64,000 nt of DNA from Nodosilinea sp. E11 (GCF_032813545.1 NZ_CP136520.1:2722001-2786000); one strand, 5' to 3'. Shown: positions 1 through 8,372, numbered from the stretch's first letter. Notes: generated by a model not told the origin, from the letters alone. Translations and numbers: made by a program.

Positions 1-812
1 CGGGGGTCGGCATCCATATAGCTAAACATATAGGTGGTGCGCCCATCCCGCGCCGGAAATGCCTCCCAAAAGTACTGGCACTGGTGCCGCAGGGGAGTGA
101 ACGAGGCGATCAAATCCCCTGTGTCATTTTGAGGAAAGCCCTGGGCACAGGTACCCACCACCAGGCACACCGCATCGGGCTTGGCGGCCCCCCGCGCCTG
201 GTTGACCAGGGGCGAAAAGTGCCCCATAGCGTCGATCAGCAACCGCGTGGTTAGGGATTCACCCGCTTTGACCAGCACCCCGTTAGGATGCACCCAGGCC
301 GAGTCAAAGGCGGTGTGCTCAAACAGCTTGCCCCCCGCCTGTAAAAACTTAGCCTTGAGCTGCTCTAGCAGCTCTCTAGGGTCTATCCCGACATTCAGCA
401 CATCCTCCACCCAGAGAGGGTCTCCATCGCCAAACTGAATGCGGGCGGGGTTGTACTCTGAGGCGATCGCAGAATCTAGCTCGGTTTCTGTCAACAGCCC
501 CAGGTCTACCAGCGCCGCCAGTTCCCGCCGCGAGATGTTCCACTCTTGCTCGCGCCCCTGGAGCACACCGCGCTCTAGCAAGGCCACGCGCCAGCCCCGT
601 TGGGCCAGCCCGGCCCCCACCAGCACCCCCAGGGTGCCACCGCAGATCACCACATCCCACTCGATCGATGCTAGCGGCGTTGTAGCCTGGTGAATAACTT
701 GTGTGGCAGGTAGGCTGCCGGTGCGGTAGCGCAGCCACAGCTCGTCGGCCCGCTGAAGGCCCATCAGGGGATTGCCGGGCAGACCCGAGAGCATGCGTTC
801 AGTCAGCGTCAT
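1..812 (-). CDS. cruP: FAD-dependent oxidoreductase, CruP-like lycopene cyclase paralog (3' end cut by window)
   Basis: I translated this from the complement because it runs off the left edge; about 270 residues are present and the C-terminus is missing. The start is the ATG at 812. A Rossmann dinucleotide-binding region sits at about residues 52-80 (DVVICGGTLG, then LLERG with Glu80 placed to bind the FAD ribose). It is followed by a region rich in small and acidic residues and the segment LLIDAMGHFSPL, as in FAD-dependent cyclases and halogenases. The N-terminal layout resembles cyanobacterial CruP, a paralog of the lycopene cyclase CruA that is reported to limit oxidative damage rather than act as the main cyclase. 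The CruP name is from recalled family resemblance; a different FAD oxidoreductase of the same superfamily is possible. Confidence 0.65.
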   Translation of the reverse strand, partial: MTLTERMLSGLPGNPLMGLQRADELWLRYRTGSLPATQVIHQATTPLASIEWDVVICGGTLGVLVGAGLAQRGWRVALLERGVLQGREQEWNISRRELAALVDLGLLTETELDSAIASEYNPARIQFGDGDPLWVEDVLNVGIDPRELLEQLKAKFLQAGGKLFEHTAFDSAWVHPNGVLVKAGESLTTRLLIDAMGHFSPLVNQARGAAKPDAVCLVVGTCAQGFPQNDTGDLIASFTPLRHQCQYFWEAFPARDGRTTYMFSYMDADP

Positions 813-913
813 GGCAAAAGACTCAGCAGATACTCTTAGCGTAGGTCATATCTGCGGAGCGATCGGCAAGAGAGTGTTGCCGCGCCTGGGTGAACAACAA
901 CAGGCCCTGAGAC

Positions 914-1603
914 CTAGGACTGGATAGGGTCTTCTTTTTGCTGGCGCAGCAGCTCGACTCCGCGAGAGGTGCCAATGCGGGTAGCGCCTTCTTGCACCAG
1001 GGCTACCGCCTGGGCGGCGGTGCCAATACCGCCCGAGGCTTTAATGCCCACCCGCCCCTGGGTGAGTTGCCAGAGCTGGCGCACGACTTCGACCGTGGCT
1101 CCGCCCTGCCAACCGGTGCTGGTTTTGAGAAAGCTCACTCCGGCATCCATACAGACTTCGGCCGCAAGGGCGATCTCAGCAGAGCTGAGAACGGCAGTTT
1201 CGAGAATGGCTTTGACCAGGAGACCCGTTTCTTCGCAGATGGTGGCGATTTCGCGATGAATGGCTTCTGTTTTACCCTCTTTGAGCCAGCCCAGGTTGAT
1301 CACCACGTCGAGTTCGTCAGCACCACGCTCAGCGGCCTCTTGGGCTTCATAGAGCTTAGTGGCTGAGGTGGCGGCCCCGGTGGGAAAGCCAATTACAGTA
1401 CAGACTTTGACCTTGCTGTTGTGCAACAGATCGACGGCCTGGGCCACATGGCTAGGGGCAATGCACACCGCCGCAAACCCGTAGCGATCGCACTCTGCAC
1501 ACCACTGGGCCACCTGCTCTGAGGTTGCGATGGGGTTGAGCAGCGAGTGATCTATATAAGGTGCTAGATCGATCCCCTCTTCTGCCGTGGGTCGTCGGGT
1601 CAT
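914..1603 (-). CDS. deoC: Deoxyribose-phosphate aldolase
   Basis: Cytosolic class I aldolase that cleaves 2-deoxyribose-5-phosphate to glyceraldehyde-3-phosphate and acetaldehyde in deoxynucleoside breakdown. The 229-residue length is normal. Key residues are visible: Asp99 in ADELDVVIN, the Schiff-base Lys160 in FLKTSTGW, and the second active-site lysine Lys188 in GIKASGGI. The phosphate-binding end ([10 protein letters not shown]) is intact. It stands alone, with no other deo genes next to it, and is read toward the cruP-like gene. The start ATG at 1603 gives the usual N-terminus ([10 protein letters not shown]). Confidence 0.95.
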   Translation of the reverse strand: MTRRPTAEEGIDLAPYIDHSLLNPIATSEQVAQWCAECDRYGFAAVCIAPSHVAQAVDLLHNSKVKVCTVIGFPTGAATSATKLYEAQEAAERGADELDVVINLGWLKEGKTEAIHREIATICEETGLLVKAILETAVLSSAEIALAAEVCMDAGVSFLKTSTGWQGGATVEVVRQLWQLTQGRVGIKASGGIGTAAQAVALVQEGATRIGTSRGVELLRQQKEDPIQS

Positions 1604-2314
1604 GGGTCTAACTGCCTCTAAATGCCAAAAGTGGTCTAGGTCACACGCTTACGCTGGCGTTGGCAGCGGGCTAGCGATGGCCCGTTGGCTGCACTATATA
1701 GCGATCGCCTCTCACTATATAGCGTTCTGGCCGCTGCATCGGCTGCTAACGGCCCTCCATAGCGCCGTTATTTGAAGAAATGTATCGCCGCTCTCCGTGA
1801 ATTTACTCAGATGATGCGCCGGTCAACCCAGTTTCTACTTTATGTAACTTCAATACTTGAGTCAGTATTTCTGCTAAAGCCAGTCAGAACTCAGCGGGGC
1901 AGCCGGTTGGAGCAGAGTAAAAACTGAAAAAACGTTACATTTGCTTACAGGCAAGGCCAGTTAAATTCTCATTTTCGACATAAACAACCGATAGGTTTCT
2001 GAAGTGCGATCGCTCAAAGGCGGGTCATAGCTTCCTAGGGGCGACATTAACAGCCGCAGTGTTGTTCAACTTAGTTACAACGCTTCACCTTGATGGGAGT
2101 GTTTTTAGCACCGATTTAAGCAATAAATACGTTCCCGCTTTAAAGCTATATCCGCCAAAATTGTCACCAAACTACAAAGAGCAGAGATATTTTTAGAACG
2201 ATCGCTTAAATCCCCATTTCTCACAATATTAGGTATTCACGCCATGTTGACCACCCAAGCTAAAGCGATAAAACAAGGATGTTGACACGAAACATCTTTT
2301 AAGGGATTGCCCCC
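1604..2314. other. Intergenic region between divergent deoC and the protoglobin gene
   Basis: About 0.7 kb without a supportable gene; the ORFs here are short and lack cyanobacterial coding character. It must hold the promoters of deoC (leftward) and of the protoglobin signalling group (rightward). A pair of direct repeats lies near the deoC end. The part nearest the protoglobin gene is AT-rich with several T/A tracts, suiting a promoter or a long 5' leader, but I could not assign a -10/-35 pair with confidence. Confidence 0.6.
1692..1724. repeat. Two direct copies of CACTATATAGCG, 21 bp apart
   Basis: CACTATATAGCG occurs at 1692-1703 and again at 1713-1724, two helical turns apart. Each copy contains the palindrome CTATATAG and the first runs into a GCGATCGC octamer. 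It lies about 90-120 bp upstream of the deoC start, so it could be a paired operator site. Confidence 0.5.
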
Positions 2315-2869
2315 ATGAGTCTTGAGCCGACCGAGTTTATGTCTAAGATGGTGACACGCATCGACTTTAGCCCCACAGACCGAAAAGTGCTTCAGTCTAA
2401 CGCCGATTGGGGTTTAGAAATTGCGCCCGAAATGGCCAACTATTTCTATGAATACCTGGGCCGCGATGCTGAAATGAGCGCCATTCTCAACGAGTCTGAA
2501 GGTAGAATCCACCGCCTGCGTGAAACTTTTGTGGCCTGGTTCCATGAAATGTTTACCGGTATGGATGACTGGGCCAATGCCTATGCCGAACGTCGCTGGC
2601 GCATTGGTTTGATTCATGTGCGCATTGGCATTGGGCCTCAGCACGTGGTGCCGGCGATGGCCGTAGTGGTGCATGAAGCGGGCAAACGAGCCAAAGCCGA
2701 TGGCAAAGACCAACAGCTGTGCGATGCCCTCAGCAAAATCTGCATGGTTGACCTGGCCTTTATTGAGCAAGCCTATATCGAAGTCTCTTCGGCAGCGGTC
2801 CTGAGAGAGACCGGTTGGTCTGAGGGCCTCTTCAGACGGCTGATTGCTACCGGTGCTGGGGCAATGTAG
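2315..2869 (+). CDS. Single-domain protoglobin (globin-coupled-sensor globin)
   Basis: A 184-residue protein that is essentially one protoglobin domain with no output domain. The hallmark is RRWRIGLIHVRIGIGP (about residues 93-108), where His101 matches the proximal haem ligand of HemAT-type sensor globins. The helix before it (FVAWFHEMFTG) and the C-terminal helices also fit. It should bind haem and O2, NO or CO in the cytosol. With no transmitter of its own, it probably signals through a partner. The next genes on the same strand encode a Roadblock protein and a Ras-like GTPase, so the likely role is a gas or redox sensor for that switch; this is inference from context. Start ATG at 2315; a later ATG (MSKMVT) is possible. 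Confidence 0.85.
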   Translation: MSLEPTEFMSKMVTRIDFSPTDRKVLQSNADWGLEIAPEMANYFYEYLGRDAEMSAILNESEGRIHRLRETFVAWFHEMFTGMDDWANAYAERRWRIGLIHVRIGIGPQHVVPAMAVVVHEAGKRAKADGKDQQLCDALSKICMVDLAFIEQAYIEVSSAAVLRETGWSEGLFRRLIATGAGAM

Positions 2870-2943
2870 CGCTCATCAGCGAGTTTGTTCAATAATTTCA
2901 ATGTTTAGCTCACTTATTCCCCCTCCAAAAAGAGAGAATTACC

Positions 2944-3315
2944 ATGGCGATTAGCACCGAAAAACTCACCAACATTTTACAAAGCTTTGTCACCTCCACT
3001 ACGGATATCCAAGGGGCAGCCGTAGTTACCCCCGATGGTCTGCCTTTAGCCGCCAGTCTGCCCGGCGGCATGGATGAAGAACGGGTTTCGGCGATGTCGG
3101 CAGCCATGCTTTCCCTAGGCGATCGCATTGGTAGCGAACTGGCCCGAGGTGGTATTGACCGTATTTTCGTAGAAGGCGACAAAGGCTACGGCATTCTGAC
3201 TAGCTGCGGCGAAGATGCGGTATTTCTGGTGCTGGCCGATAAGGCGGCTAAGCAGGGTCTGCTGATGCTCGAAATCAAGCGCACATTGGCTGACCTGAAA
3301 GCTGTTTTGATGTAG
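2944..3315 (+). CDS. Roadblock/LC7 domain protein (MglB-like)
   Basis: A 123-residue protein spanning one Roadblock/LC7 fold: an N-terminal helix (KLTNILQSFV), a strand pair around GAAVVTPDGLPLAAS, a helix with ERVSAMSAAMLSLGDRI, and strands around GYGILTSCGEDAVFLVLAD. Proteins of this family form dimers that regulate small Ras-like GTPases; MglB is the GTPase-activating partner of MglA in Myxococcus. A GGGGGA-rich purine stretch (AAAGAGAGAATTACC) precedes the ATG at 2944. A GTPase gene follows 190 bp downstream on the same strand, supporting a regulator-GTPase pair. Confidence 0.9.
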   Translation: MAISTEKLTNILQSFVTSTTDIQGAAVVTPDGLPLAASLPGGMDEERVSAMSAAMLSLGDRIGSELARGGIDRIFVEGDKGYGILTSCGEDAVFLVLADKAAKQGLLMLEIKRTLADLKAVLM

Positions 3316-3507
3316 CGTCTGGCCCCATTGCTCCCCCAGAAACCCTGCCTACCCTACTCACTATGGCTGTAGATTCCGAAAGCCAAGATAGGCTACAAGC
3401 CGGTCGATCACCAGGTAGGCAGGGGTACATCAGCGGATCTAGAGCCTACTAGGGCATCGATCGCTCAATCTATCGCCATTCGCCGTTATTCATTGCCCCG
3501 CCCAACC

Positions 3508-4056
3508 ATGGAAATCATGCGTTTAGTGGTCACCGGCCCCGTGGGGGCCGGCAAGTCGACCTTCATTCGATCGGTCAGCGAAATTGAGGTAGTTGATACC
3601 GACCGCCGTGCCACCGACGAGGCCCTGCTCATTAAAAAGCGCACTACCGTCGCCTTCGACTTTGGCCGCCTTCAGTTTGGCCCCGATATGGCTCTACACC
3701 TCTACGGCACCCCCGGCCAATCACGCTTTGACTTCATGTGGGACATTTTGATTCAAAAGGCCCATGCCTACATTTTGCTGGTGGCTGCCCACCGGCCCCA
3801 TGAGTTTCGCGAGGCCCGCCGCATCATGATGTTCATGAAACAGCGATCGCAGGTACCCATGATCATCGGCCTCACCCATACCGACTGCCCTGGAGCCTGG
3901 GACAGCGCCAACATTGCCCTAGCCCTCGGCTACCCCAACCCCAGCCGCCGCCCTCCAGTCGTTGCCGTCAACGCCAACGAATCGGCCTCAGTAGCCCAGG
4001 CCGTCATCGCCCTGGTGCAATACGCCTGGGAAAGCACCTTAGCCCCTACCGTCTAG
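3508..4056 (+). CDS. Ras-like small GTPase (COG2229/MglA-like)
   Basis: Predicted cytosolic GTP-switch protein. Numbered from the ATG at 3508: P-loop TGPVGAGKST (9-18), a switch-I threonine pair in KKRTTVAFDFG (about 46-47), G3 motif YGTPGQ (66-71) in which the usual Asp is Gly-Thr, and THTD (123-126) in place of NKxD. These variants are typical of the bacterial COG2229 branch. An upstream in-frame TTG at 3493 exists, but the ATG gives the normal short lead to the first strand. The preceding Roadblock gene encodes a likely regulator, and the DUF4388 gene 41 bp downstream a likely effector or adaptor. In other bacteria such GTPases control polarity and type IV pilus motility; here that is inference. 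Confidence 0.88.
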   Translation: MEIMRLVVTGPVGAGKSTFIRSVSEIEVVDTDRRATDEALLIKKRTTVAFDFGRLQFGPDMALHLYGTPGQSRFDFMWDILIQKAHAYILLVAAHRPHEFREARRIMMFMKQRSQVPMIIGLTHTDCPGAWDSANIALALGYPNPSRRPPVVAVNANESASVAQAVIALVQYAWESTLAPTV

Positions 4057-4097
4057 CACCCACTCACCCACTCGCCTACAGAATAGGGATAACCCCC

Positions 4098-4952
4098 ATG
4101 ACTGTCACCGGATATTTAGCCGACTTCTCTCTGCCAGAGCTATTTCAAATGCTGGAGCAGGGCAGCAAGACGGGTCTGCTCACCATTTGTACCCTCAGCG
4201 ATCAAACCAACAGCGATCGCCGCAACCACCACATTTGGTTTCGCCAGGGGCAAATTGTCGCGGCGGGCAACAGCCTCGACCAGCAGGGCCTCATGCGGTT
4301 GATTGCCCAGCGCGGGTGGATGGGCGATCGCGCCGTCTCTCGCCTGGCCCAGACCTGTCAGATTCATACCCCTCTGGGGCTGTGCCTCAAAAATCAGGGT
4401 GTGCTCAACGTCGAACAGATCAAGCTGCTGTTTTACACTCAGGTCATGCGTCAGGTCTGTGCTCTATTTGCCTTACCCGATGGGTGGTTTCAGTTTGACC
4501 CCAAAGCACCGCTGCCCGTCTCAGAAATGACCGGCCTAATTGCCACCGCCACCGATGTCACCCTGGCGGGGCTGCGAGCCCTCAAAGACTGGAGTGCCCT
4601 CGACGCAAAACTACCCGACCCCTCATCAGCCTTAGTTAGCGTCGTCGAGCGCAAGCCCAACCTGCGCCTCAACCCCAACGAATGGCAGGTGTGGGAGTTT
4701 ACCAACGGCACAATGGCGCTCAAGGACATTGCCCAGCAGCTCAACCTGCCCATTACCAAAGCCCAGCAGATTGCCTTTCGTCTGATTGTGACGGGCTTGG
4801 CCGAAGAAATGCCGCTCATGGCTGCTCCCCCCCCCTCCTCCCTAGTTGTAGACGAGGCCGAAGACCTAGAGCACAGCATCACCGCCGATGCCGCCCCGGT
4901 CAGTCATTCGTTTTTGCAAAATTTAGTCGGTTTTCTCAAAAGCAAGGTGTAG
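4098..4952 (+). CDS. DUF4388 (PATAN-like) domain protein
   Basis: A 284-residue protein. Residues 1-130 carry the DUF4388 pattern, starting with VTGYLADFSLPELFQMLEQG and then GLLTI and HIWFRQGQIVAAG. This domain is found in PatA-type cyanobacterial response regulators. Residues about 190-240 (NEWQVWEFTNG ... IAQQLNLPITKAQQIAFRL) look like a winged-helix module. There is no receiver domain, so unlike PatA or TaxP1/PixG-type proteins it must receive its signal from a partner. PATAN proteins in Synechocystis bind type IV pilus motors, which makes motility control plausible here. The Roadblock and GTPase genes immediately upstream support one signalling unit. Confidence 0.8.
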   Translation: MTVTGYLADFSLPELFQMLEQGSKTGLLTICTLSDQTNSDRRNHHIWFRQGQIVAAGNSLDQQGLMRLIAQRGWMGDRAVSRLAQTCQIHTPLGLCLKNQGVLNVEQIKLLFYTQVMRQVCALFALPDGWFQFDPKAPLPVSEMTGLIATATDVTLAGLRALKDWSALDAKLPDPSSALVSVVERKPNLRLNPNEWQVWEFTNGTMALKDIAQQLNLPITKAQQIAFRLIVTGLAEEMPLMAAPPPSSLVVDEAEDLEHSITADAAPVSHSFLQNLVGFLKSKV

Positions 4953-4954
4953 CC

Positions 4955-5155
4955 ATGCCCCACGGCACATTGCAACTTCTGCAAGGATTTTTAGGCCTGC
5001 TCAAACTCGCCGATTTCGTCACCAGTCCCCCGGGTTTGGCGATCACCCTCTGGATTTGGTTGTACCTCACCCTACCCTACGACAGTGCTCTCGGGCTATG
5101 GCTGGCTACCCTCACAGCCTTGCTGATGGCGAGCCATGAAGTGGCGAAAGAGTAG
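4955..5155 (+). CDS. Small hydrophobic membrane protein (66 aa), unknown function
   Basis: Begins at the ATG 4955, two bases after the DUF4388 stop, which implies translational coupling. The 66 residues contain one or two hydrophobic segments: LAITLWIWLYLTLPY, then LGLWLATLTALLMA, after an amphipathic start (LQLLQGFLGLLKLADF). The C-terminus is charged (SHEVAKE). I do not recognise a family. Its place inside the sensor-GTPase group suggests a membrane anchor or adaptor for that group, but only position supports this. Confidence 0.6.
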   Translation: MPHGTLQLLQGFLGLLKLADFVTSPPGLAITLWIWLYLTLPYDSALGLWLATLTALLMASHEVAKE

Positions 5156-5231
5156 GTTTGAATTTTGACTCCACTCAATACCTCCCCTGACAACGTCCCC
5201 CACCTCCCTTACTCCCCCTTTCCTTACCCCC

Positions 5232-5663
5232 ATGAACCCTACTACCCTGCAAGCCTTCACCTGGGACGACTCCCTCAGCACCGGCGTTCCGATGATTGAC
5301 GCCCACCACAAAGAGCTGATTGCCGCTGTAAATGATCTAGGGCTGGCGATCGAGCACAACAAAGGAGCCAGCACCATCAAAAAGCTGTTTGTGTTCCTCA
5401 AGTTTTATGCCGAGTGGCACTTTGAGCATGAAGAAGCCTGCGCCGCTAAGCACAAATGCCCGATCGCCGAGGTCAACCAGCAGGCCCACACCACTTTTAT
5501 TACGACCTTTGGCCATCTGCACGAAAAGTACCAGGCTAGCGAGGCCAGTGAAGCTGTCGCCCGAGAAATCTATCAGCAACTGGCAGACTGGCTGGTGAGC
5601 CACATCCTGAAAATTGACACCCACATTGGTCGCTGCATCCGCAGTTCAGCATCGGTCTCGTAG
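5232..5663 (+). CDS. Bacteriohemerythrin with one substituted iron ligand
   Basis: A 143-residue single-domain hemerythrin. Ligands align with the Methylococcus protein as His26 (DAHHKEL), His63 and Glu67 (WHFEHEE), His86 (AHTTF), His124 and Asp129 (HILKID). The position of the remaining His ligand, four residues before His86, is Asn82. The di-iron site is therefore non-standard: it may still bind iron with altered O2 affinity, or favour a mono-iron or sensory role. It closes the signalling group and is the second likely O2-binding protein in it, after the protoglobin. The 77-bp gap upstream holds no clear terminator, so co-transcription is possible. Confidence 0.88.
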   Translation: MNPTTLQAFTWDDSLSTGVPMIDAHHKELIAAVNDLGLAIEHNKGASTIKKLFVFLKFYAEWHFEHEEACAAKHKCPIAEVNQQAHTTFITTFGHLHEKYQASEASEAVAREIYQQLADWLVSHILKIDTHIGRCIRSSASVS

Positions 5664-5729
5664 GGGCAAACGGCGTTGGCCCGGCTGTATCCGCAGTTGA
5701 ACGTTTGTCTAAGCACACGGCGTTTGCCC
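5660..5729. repeat. Dispersed GGGGCAAACGGCG / GGCGTTTGCCC repeat pair
   Basis: Just after the hemerythrin stop, GTAGGGGCAAACGGCGTTGG (from 5660) and GGCGTTTGCCC (5719-5729) form the arms of a possible long hairpin. The same repeat type, in compact form, recurs at 54921-54943, and a GTAGGGGCA variant at 56725-56757. It is best read as a dispersed palindromic cyanobacterial repeat. Confidence 0.5.
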
Positions 5730-5780
5730 TGCCCACTCGGGGGTTAATCAGCAGAATTCAGCCCCATACCCACATTCCCT

Positions 5781-6680
5781 TTATCTAGCCCCATCTCTAA
5801 CATCAGCACTGTTGGTCAGACGCTCACTTTCGTTGAACTGGGTCTGATCAAACATATGCACTGTACGAATCGGGTAGGGAATCGAGATGCCCGCCTCGTC
5901 GCAGGCGGCCTTTAAAGCCATCGACACCTGAGACTTAATCCGCCGCACATCGCCAATGTGTGGCGTTGTCCAGTAGCGCACTTTAAAGTCAATTGAGCTG
6001 TCGCCAAAACCCACCACATCTACCTCGGGAGCTGGGTCGCTAAGTACGCCCTCGGCACGGCTAACCACGGCCAAAAAGGTCTGCTTAGCCAGCGGTAAGG
6101 GCGTGGTGTAATCGACCCCGATGTCTAAGTCGGTACGGCGGCTGCGATAGGCCGTCAGCACCCGCACCGGGTTGGTAAATACGATCGCATTGGGAATTTC
6201 TACCATCTCTCCGGTGTAGGTACGCAGCTGGGTCGAGCGAATTTTAATCGCTTCTACCGTGCCTTCGTAGTCGCACATCATCACCTGATCGCCTAAGCGA
6301 AAGGGTTCTTCGACCAGCAACAAAATGCCCGCCAAAAAGTTCTTGAAGATGTCTTGAAAGGCAAACCCGATCGCCACCGAGCCCAGCCCCAGCAGCCCAA
6401 TGACATCCCCCAACCGCAGGTCAGGGAACGCCACCACCGCCGCAATAATGAAGCCTAAGACCCAGGTACCGATGCGAGTCACCTGCACGGCTAGTAACTG
6501 GAGCGAGCGACTGGGCACTAGGCGCTGGGTCATCTTGCGTACCACTCGCTGGGCCACCTGAGCGGCATACCTGGTTAGCAGCAGCACCACCAGCCCAATC
6601 ACAATCCCCGGCAGGAGCTGAATAAACTGCCCGACTAAATCGAGCAGGCTGGTCTGAATGCGATCGAGTAGCGGGTTCAT
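5781..6680 (-). CDS. MscS-family mechanosensitive channel
   Basis: Small-conductance mechanosensitive channel of the inner membrane, about 299 residues from the ATG at 6680. An upstream start at 6743 would add 21 residues that do not look coding. Three N-terminal membrane segments are visible (FIQLLPGIVIGLVVLLLTRY; a second ending in GFIIAAVVAF; the pore helix region GLLGLGSVAIGFAFQDIFKN). They are followed by the conserved beta domain (EEPFRLGDQV, GTVEAIKIRSTQLRT, IPNAIVFTNPV) and the alpha/beta C-terminal domain. It should protect against hypo-osmotic shock. The DUF4336 gene lies upstream on the same strand. Confidence 0.92.
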   Translation of the reverse strand: MNPLLDRIQTSLLDLVGQFIQLLPGIVIGLVVLLLTRYAAQVAQRVVRKMTQRLVPSRSLQLLAVQVTRIGTWVLGFIIAAVVAFPDLRLGDVIGLLGLGSVAIGFAFQDIFKNFLAGILLLVEEPFRLGDQVMMCDYEGTVEAIKIRSTQLRTYTGEMVEIPNAIVFTNPVRVLTAYRSRRTDLDIGVDYTTPLPLAKQTFLAVVSRAEGVLSDPAPEVDVVGFGDSSIDFKVRYWTTPHIGDVRRIKSQVSMALKAACDEAGISIPYPIRTVHMFDQTQFNESERLTNSADVRDGAR

Positions 6681-6799
6681 AGGGGATAAACGTGAATGGT
6701 AATAAGCCTTTCGAAGGCTACCACTCAGATGGGCGATCGTCATCTGCCCCCCAGGGGCTGGCCTGCTATAGCCGCTCCAAAGCTAGTAGACCAGGGTAG

Positions 6800-7537
6800 T
6801 CAGGCTAGTGAGCACCCCAAGAAGCTTTCATAGCCCCGTTTGAACTGCTGTTTGCCGTCGCGCTCTACGATCCTGCCGTGGGCCACAATCACCCGCTCAA
6901 AATTCCAGCGCAAAACCTGCTCTACCGAGGCCTTGACCGGCTGTTTATCGGTTGTCGCCACGCGCTCTAGCAGCGATGGGCTCAGACGTTTGTAGCCACC
7001 GCCAATTTGCGTGACCAGCTGCGTTAGCCACGGAAAGCTTTCATCAAAACAAAAAGCCGTATCGGTCAGAATCAACGTGCGGCTGTCGGTATGGTAAAAC
7101 ACCCATTCCTCCAGGGCATCCGGACCGCCTGGGCCAAGGGTTTTGAACCCGTCAAAGAATAAGTACTCCAGGCCAGGCCACGGACTATCGGCGGCGGCGT
7201 TGGCGAAGCCTTGCCTGTGGCAAATCGCGCGATCGATCGCTAATTCTGTTTTTTTAGCCTTGAGCCCCGCCGTCGCCCAAAACGTCGCGTTTGGGTAAGC
7301 CGCTTTAAACTCAGCGGCAAACAGGTAGTGATAGAGATTGGGCGCAATGATATGGGCAACTGTTCCCAACTCATTCAGCTGGTTCACCAGCGCCTCACTC
7401 ACCTGAATGGGCGAAATAATCACCAGTTGATTGCCCGCCAACCGTATCACCGTCATGCGGGTACCGATGCCCAAGCCAAAGTAACGCAGCGGCTGCTCGA
7501 TCACCCAAAGATCTCGATCAATAGCTCTGAGCATCAT
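6800..7537 (-). CDS. DUF4336 domain protein (metallo-beta-lactamase-like fold)
   Basis: A 245-residue protein with the DUF4336 pattern seen in cyanobacteria, plants and proteobacteria: LWVIEQPLRYFGLGIGTRMTV at the N-terminus (residues about 10-31), IIAPNLYHYLF, a middle segment ending LILTDTAFCF, and the C-terminal VIVAHGRIV. The layout recalls the metallo-beta-lactamase fold, with His in HxxxxF and in AHG and Asp in TDTAF as possible metal ligands, but the usual HxHxDH motif is absent. Function is unknown. The start ATG ATG at 7537/7534 is ambiguous by one codon. Confidence 0.75.
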   Translation of the reverse strand: MMLRAIDRDLWVIEQPLRYFGLGIGTRMTVIRLAGNQLVIISPIQVSEALVNQLNELGTVAHIIAPNLYHYLFAAEFKAAYPNATFWATAGLKAKKTELAIDRAICHRQGFANAAADSPWPGLEYLFFDGFKTLGPGGPDALEEWVFYHTDSRTLILTDTAFCFDESFPWLTQLVTQIGGGYKRLSPSLLERVATTDKQPVKASVEQVLRWNFERVIVAHGRIVERDGKQQFKRGYESFLGCSLA

Positions 7538-7802
7538 TCACCCTTTGAGTCGTCGTAGCGCCATCACAACGGTTTCTCGGTATTGAGCCGGGTGAGAACG
7601 ATGTTGCTGATAGCATTCACCCCGCAGTTTGAGGGCGATCGCCTGCACCTTGCCAGTACCCAATCTACGCCAATTACAGCATCTGCCCCAAATAGATCAA
7701 TTCCGCCCACAGCTAGACGCTGCCCCTAGCCTAGCTACTTAAGCTAAACATTAGCCATTGCAATACCACTATTGCCAACTTTGATCATTCAGGAGAAGCA
7801 GC

Positions 7803-8372
7803 ATGGCCCAAAAACTCACTAACCGCAAAGTGGCGATCTTAGCCACCGATGGCTTTGAGCAAGTTGAGCTCACCGACCCCAAACAAGCACTAGAGCAAGC
7901 CGGTGCCCAAGTGCATGTCGTTGCCCCCGAGGGCGATTCCATTCAAGGCTGGAATCACCAGGACAAAGGTGACAAGATCCCGGTCGACTGCACCCTCGAC
8001 CAGGTCAGCGCCAGCGACTACGACGCCCTGGTGCTACCGGGGGGGCACTTTAACCCAGATCAGCTCCGCACCGACAATCGCGCCGTTCAATTTGTCAGAG
8101 AATTTTTTGCCGCTAGCAAACCCGTCGCCGCCATTTGCCACGGCCCTTGGACTCTGATTGAAGCCGATGTGGTCAAGGGTCGCACGTTAACTTCCTGGCC
8201 GTCTCTCAAGACCGATCTCCGCAATGCCGGTGCTAAATGGGTTGATCAAGAGGTCGTCGTCGACCAAGGGTTAGTCACCAGCCGCAACCCGAAAGATCTA
8301 CCCGCCTTCAACAGCAAAATTGTCGAGGAGTTCTGCGAGGGCAAGCACCCCGCTCAGGCGCAATCGGTTTAA
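7803..8372 (+). CDS. DJ-1/PfpI-family protein, type I glutamine-amidotransferase fold
   Basis: A 189-residue protein of the PfpI/YhbO branch. Conserved residues: Glu19 in DGFEQVEL, the nucleophile elbow AICHGPW with Cys112-His113, and LVLPGGHFNPD. Relatives are reported as stress proteins with glyoxalase or deglycase activity, and some as proteases, so the exact reaction is left open. AGGAGAAGCAGC before the ATG at 7803 is a good ribosome binding site. The gene is divergent from the DUF4336 gene across about 265 bp. Confidence 0.9.
   Translation: MAQKLTNRKVAILATDGFEQVELTDPKQALEQAGAQVHVVAPEGDSIQGWNHQDKGDKIPVDCTLDQVSASDYDALVLPGGHFNPDQLRTDNRAVQFVREFFAASKPVAAICHGPWTLIEADVVKGRTLTSWPSLKTDLRNAGAKWVDQEVVVDQGLVTSRNPKDLPAFNSKIVEEFCEGKHPAQAQSV

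Noticed and set aside
376-738. Minus-strand 120-codon ORF
   Set aside because: It is a shifted frame of the CruP-like gene, which I translated directly in its proper frame to the window edge.
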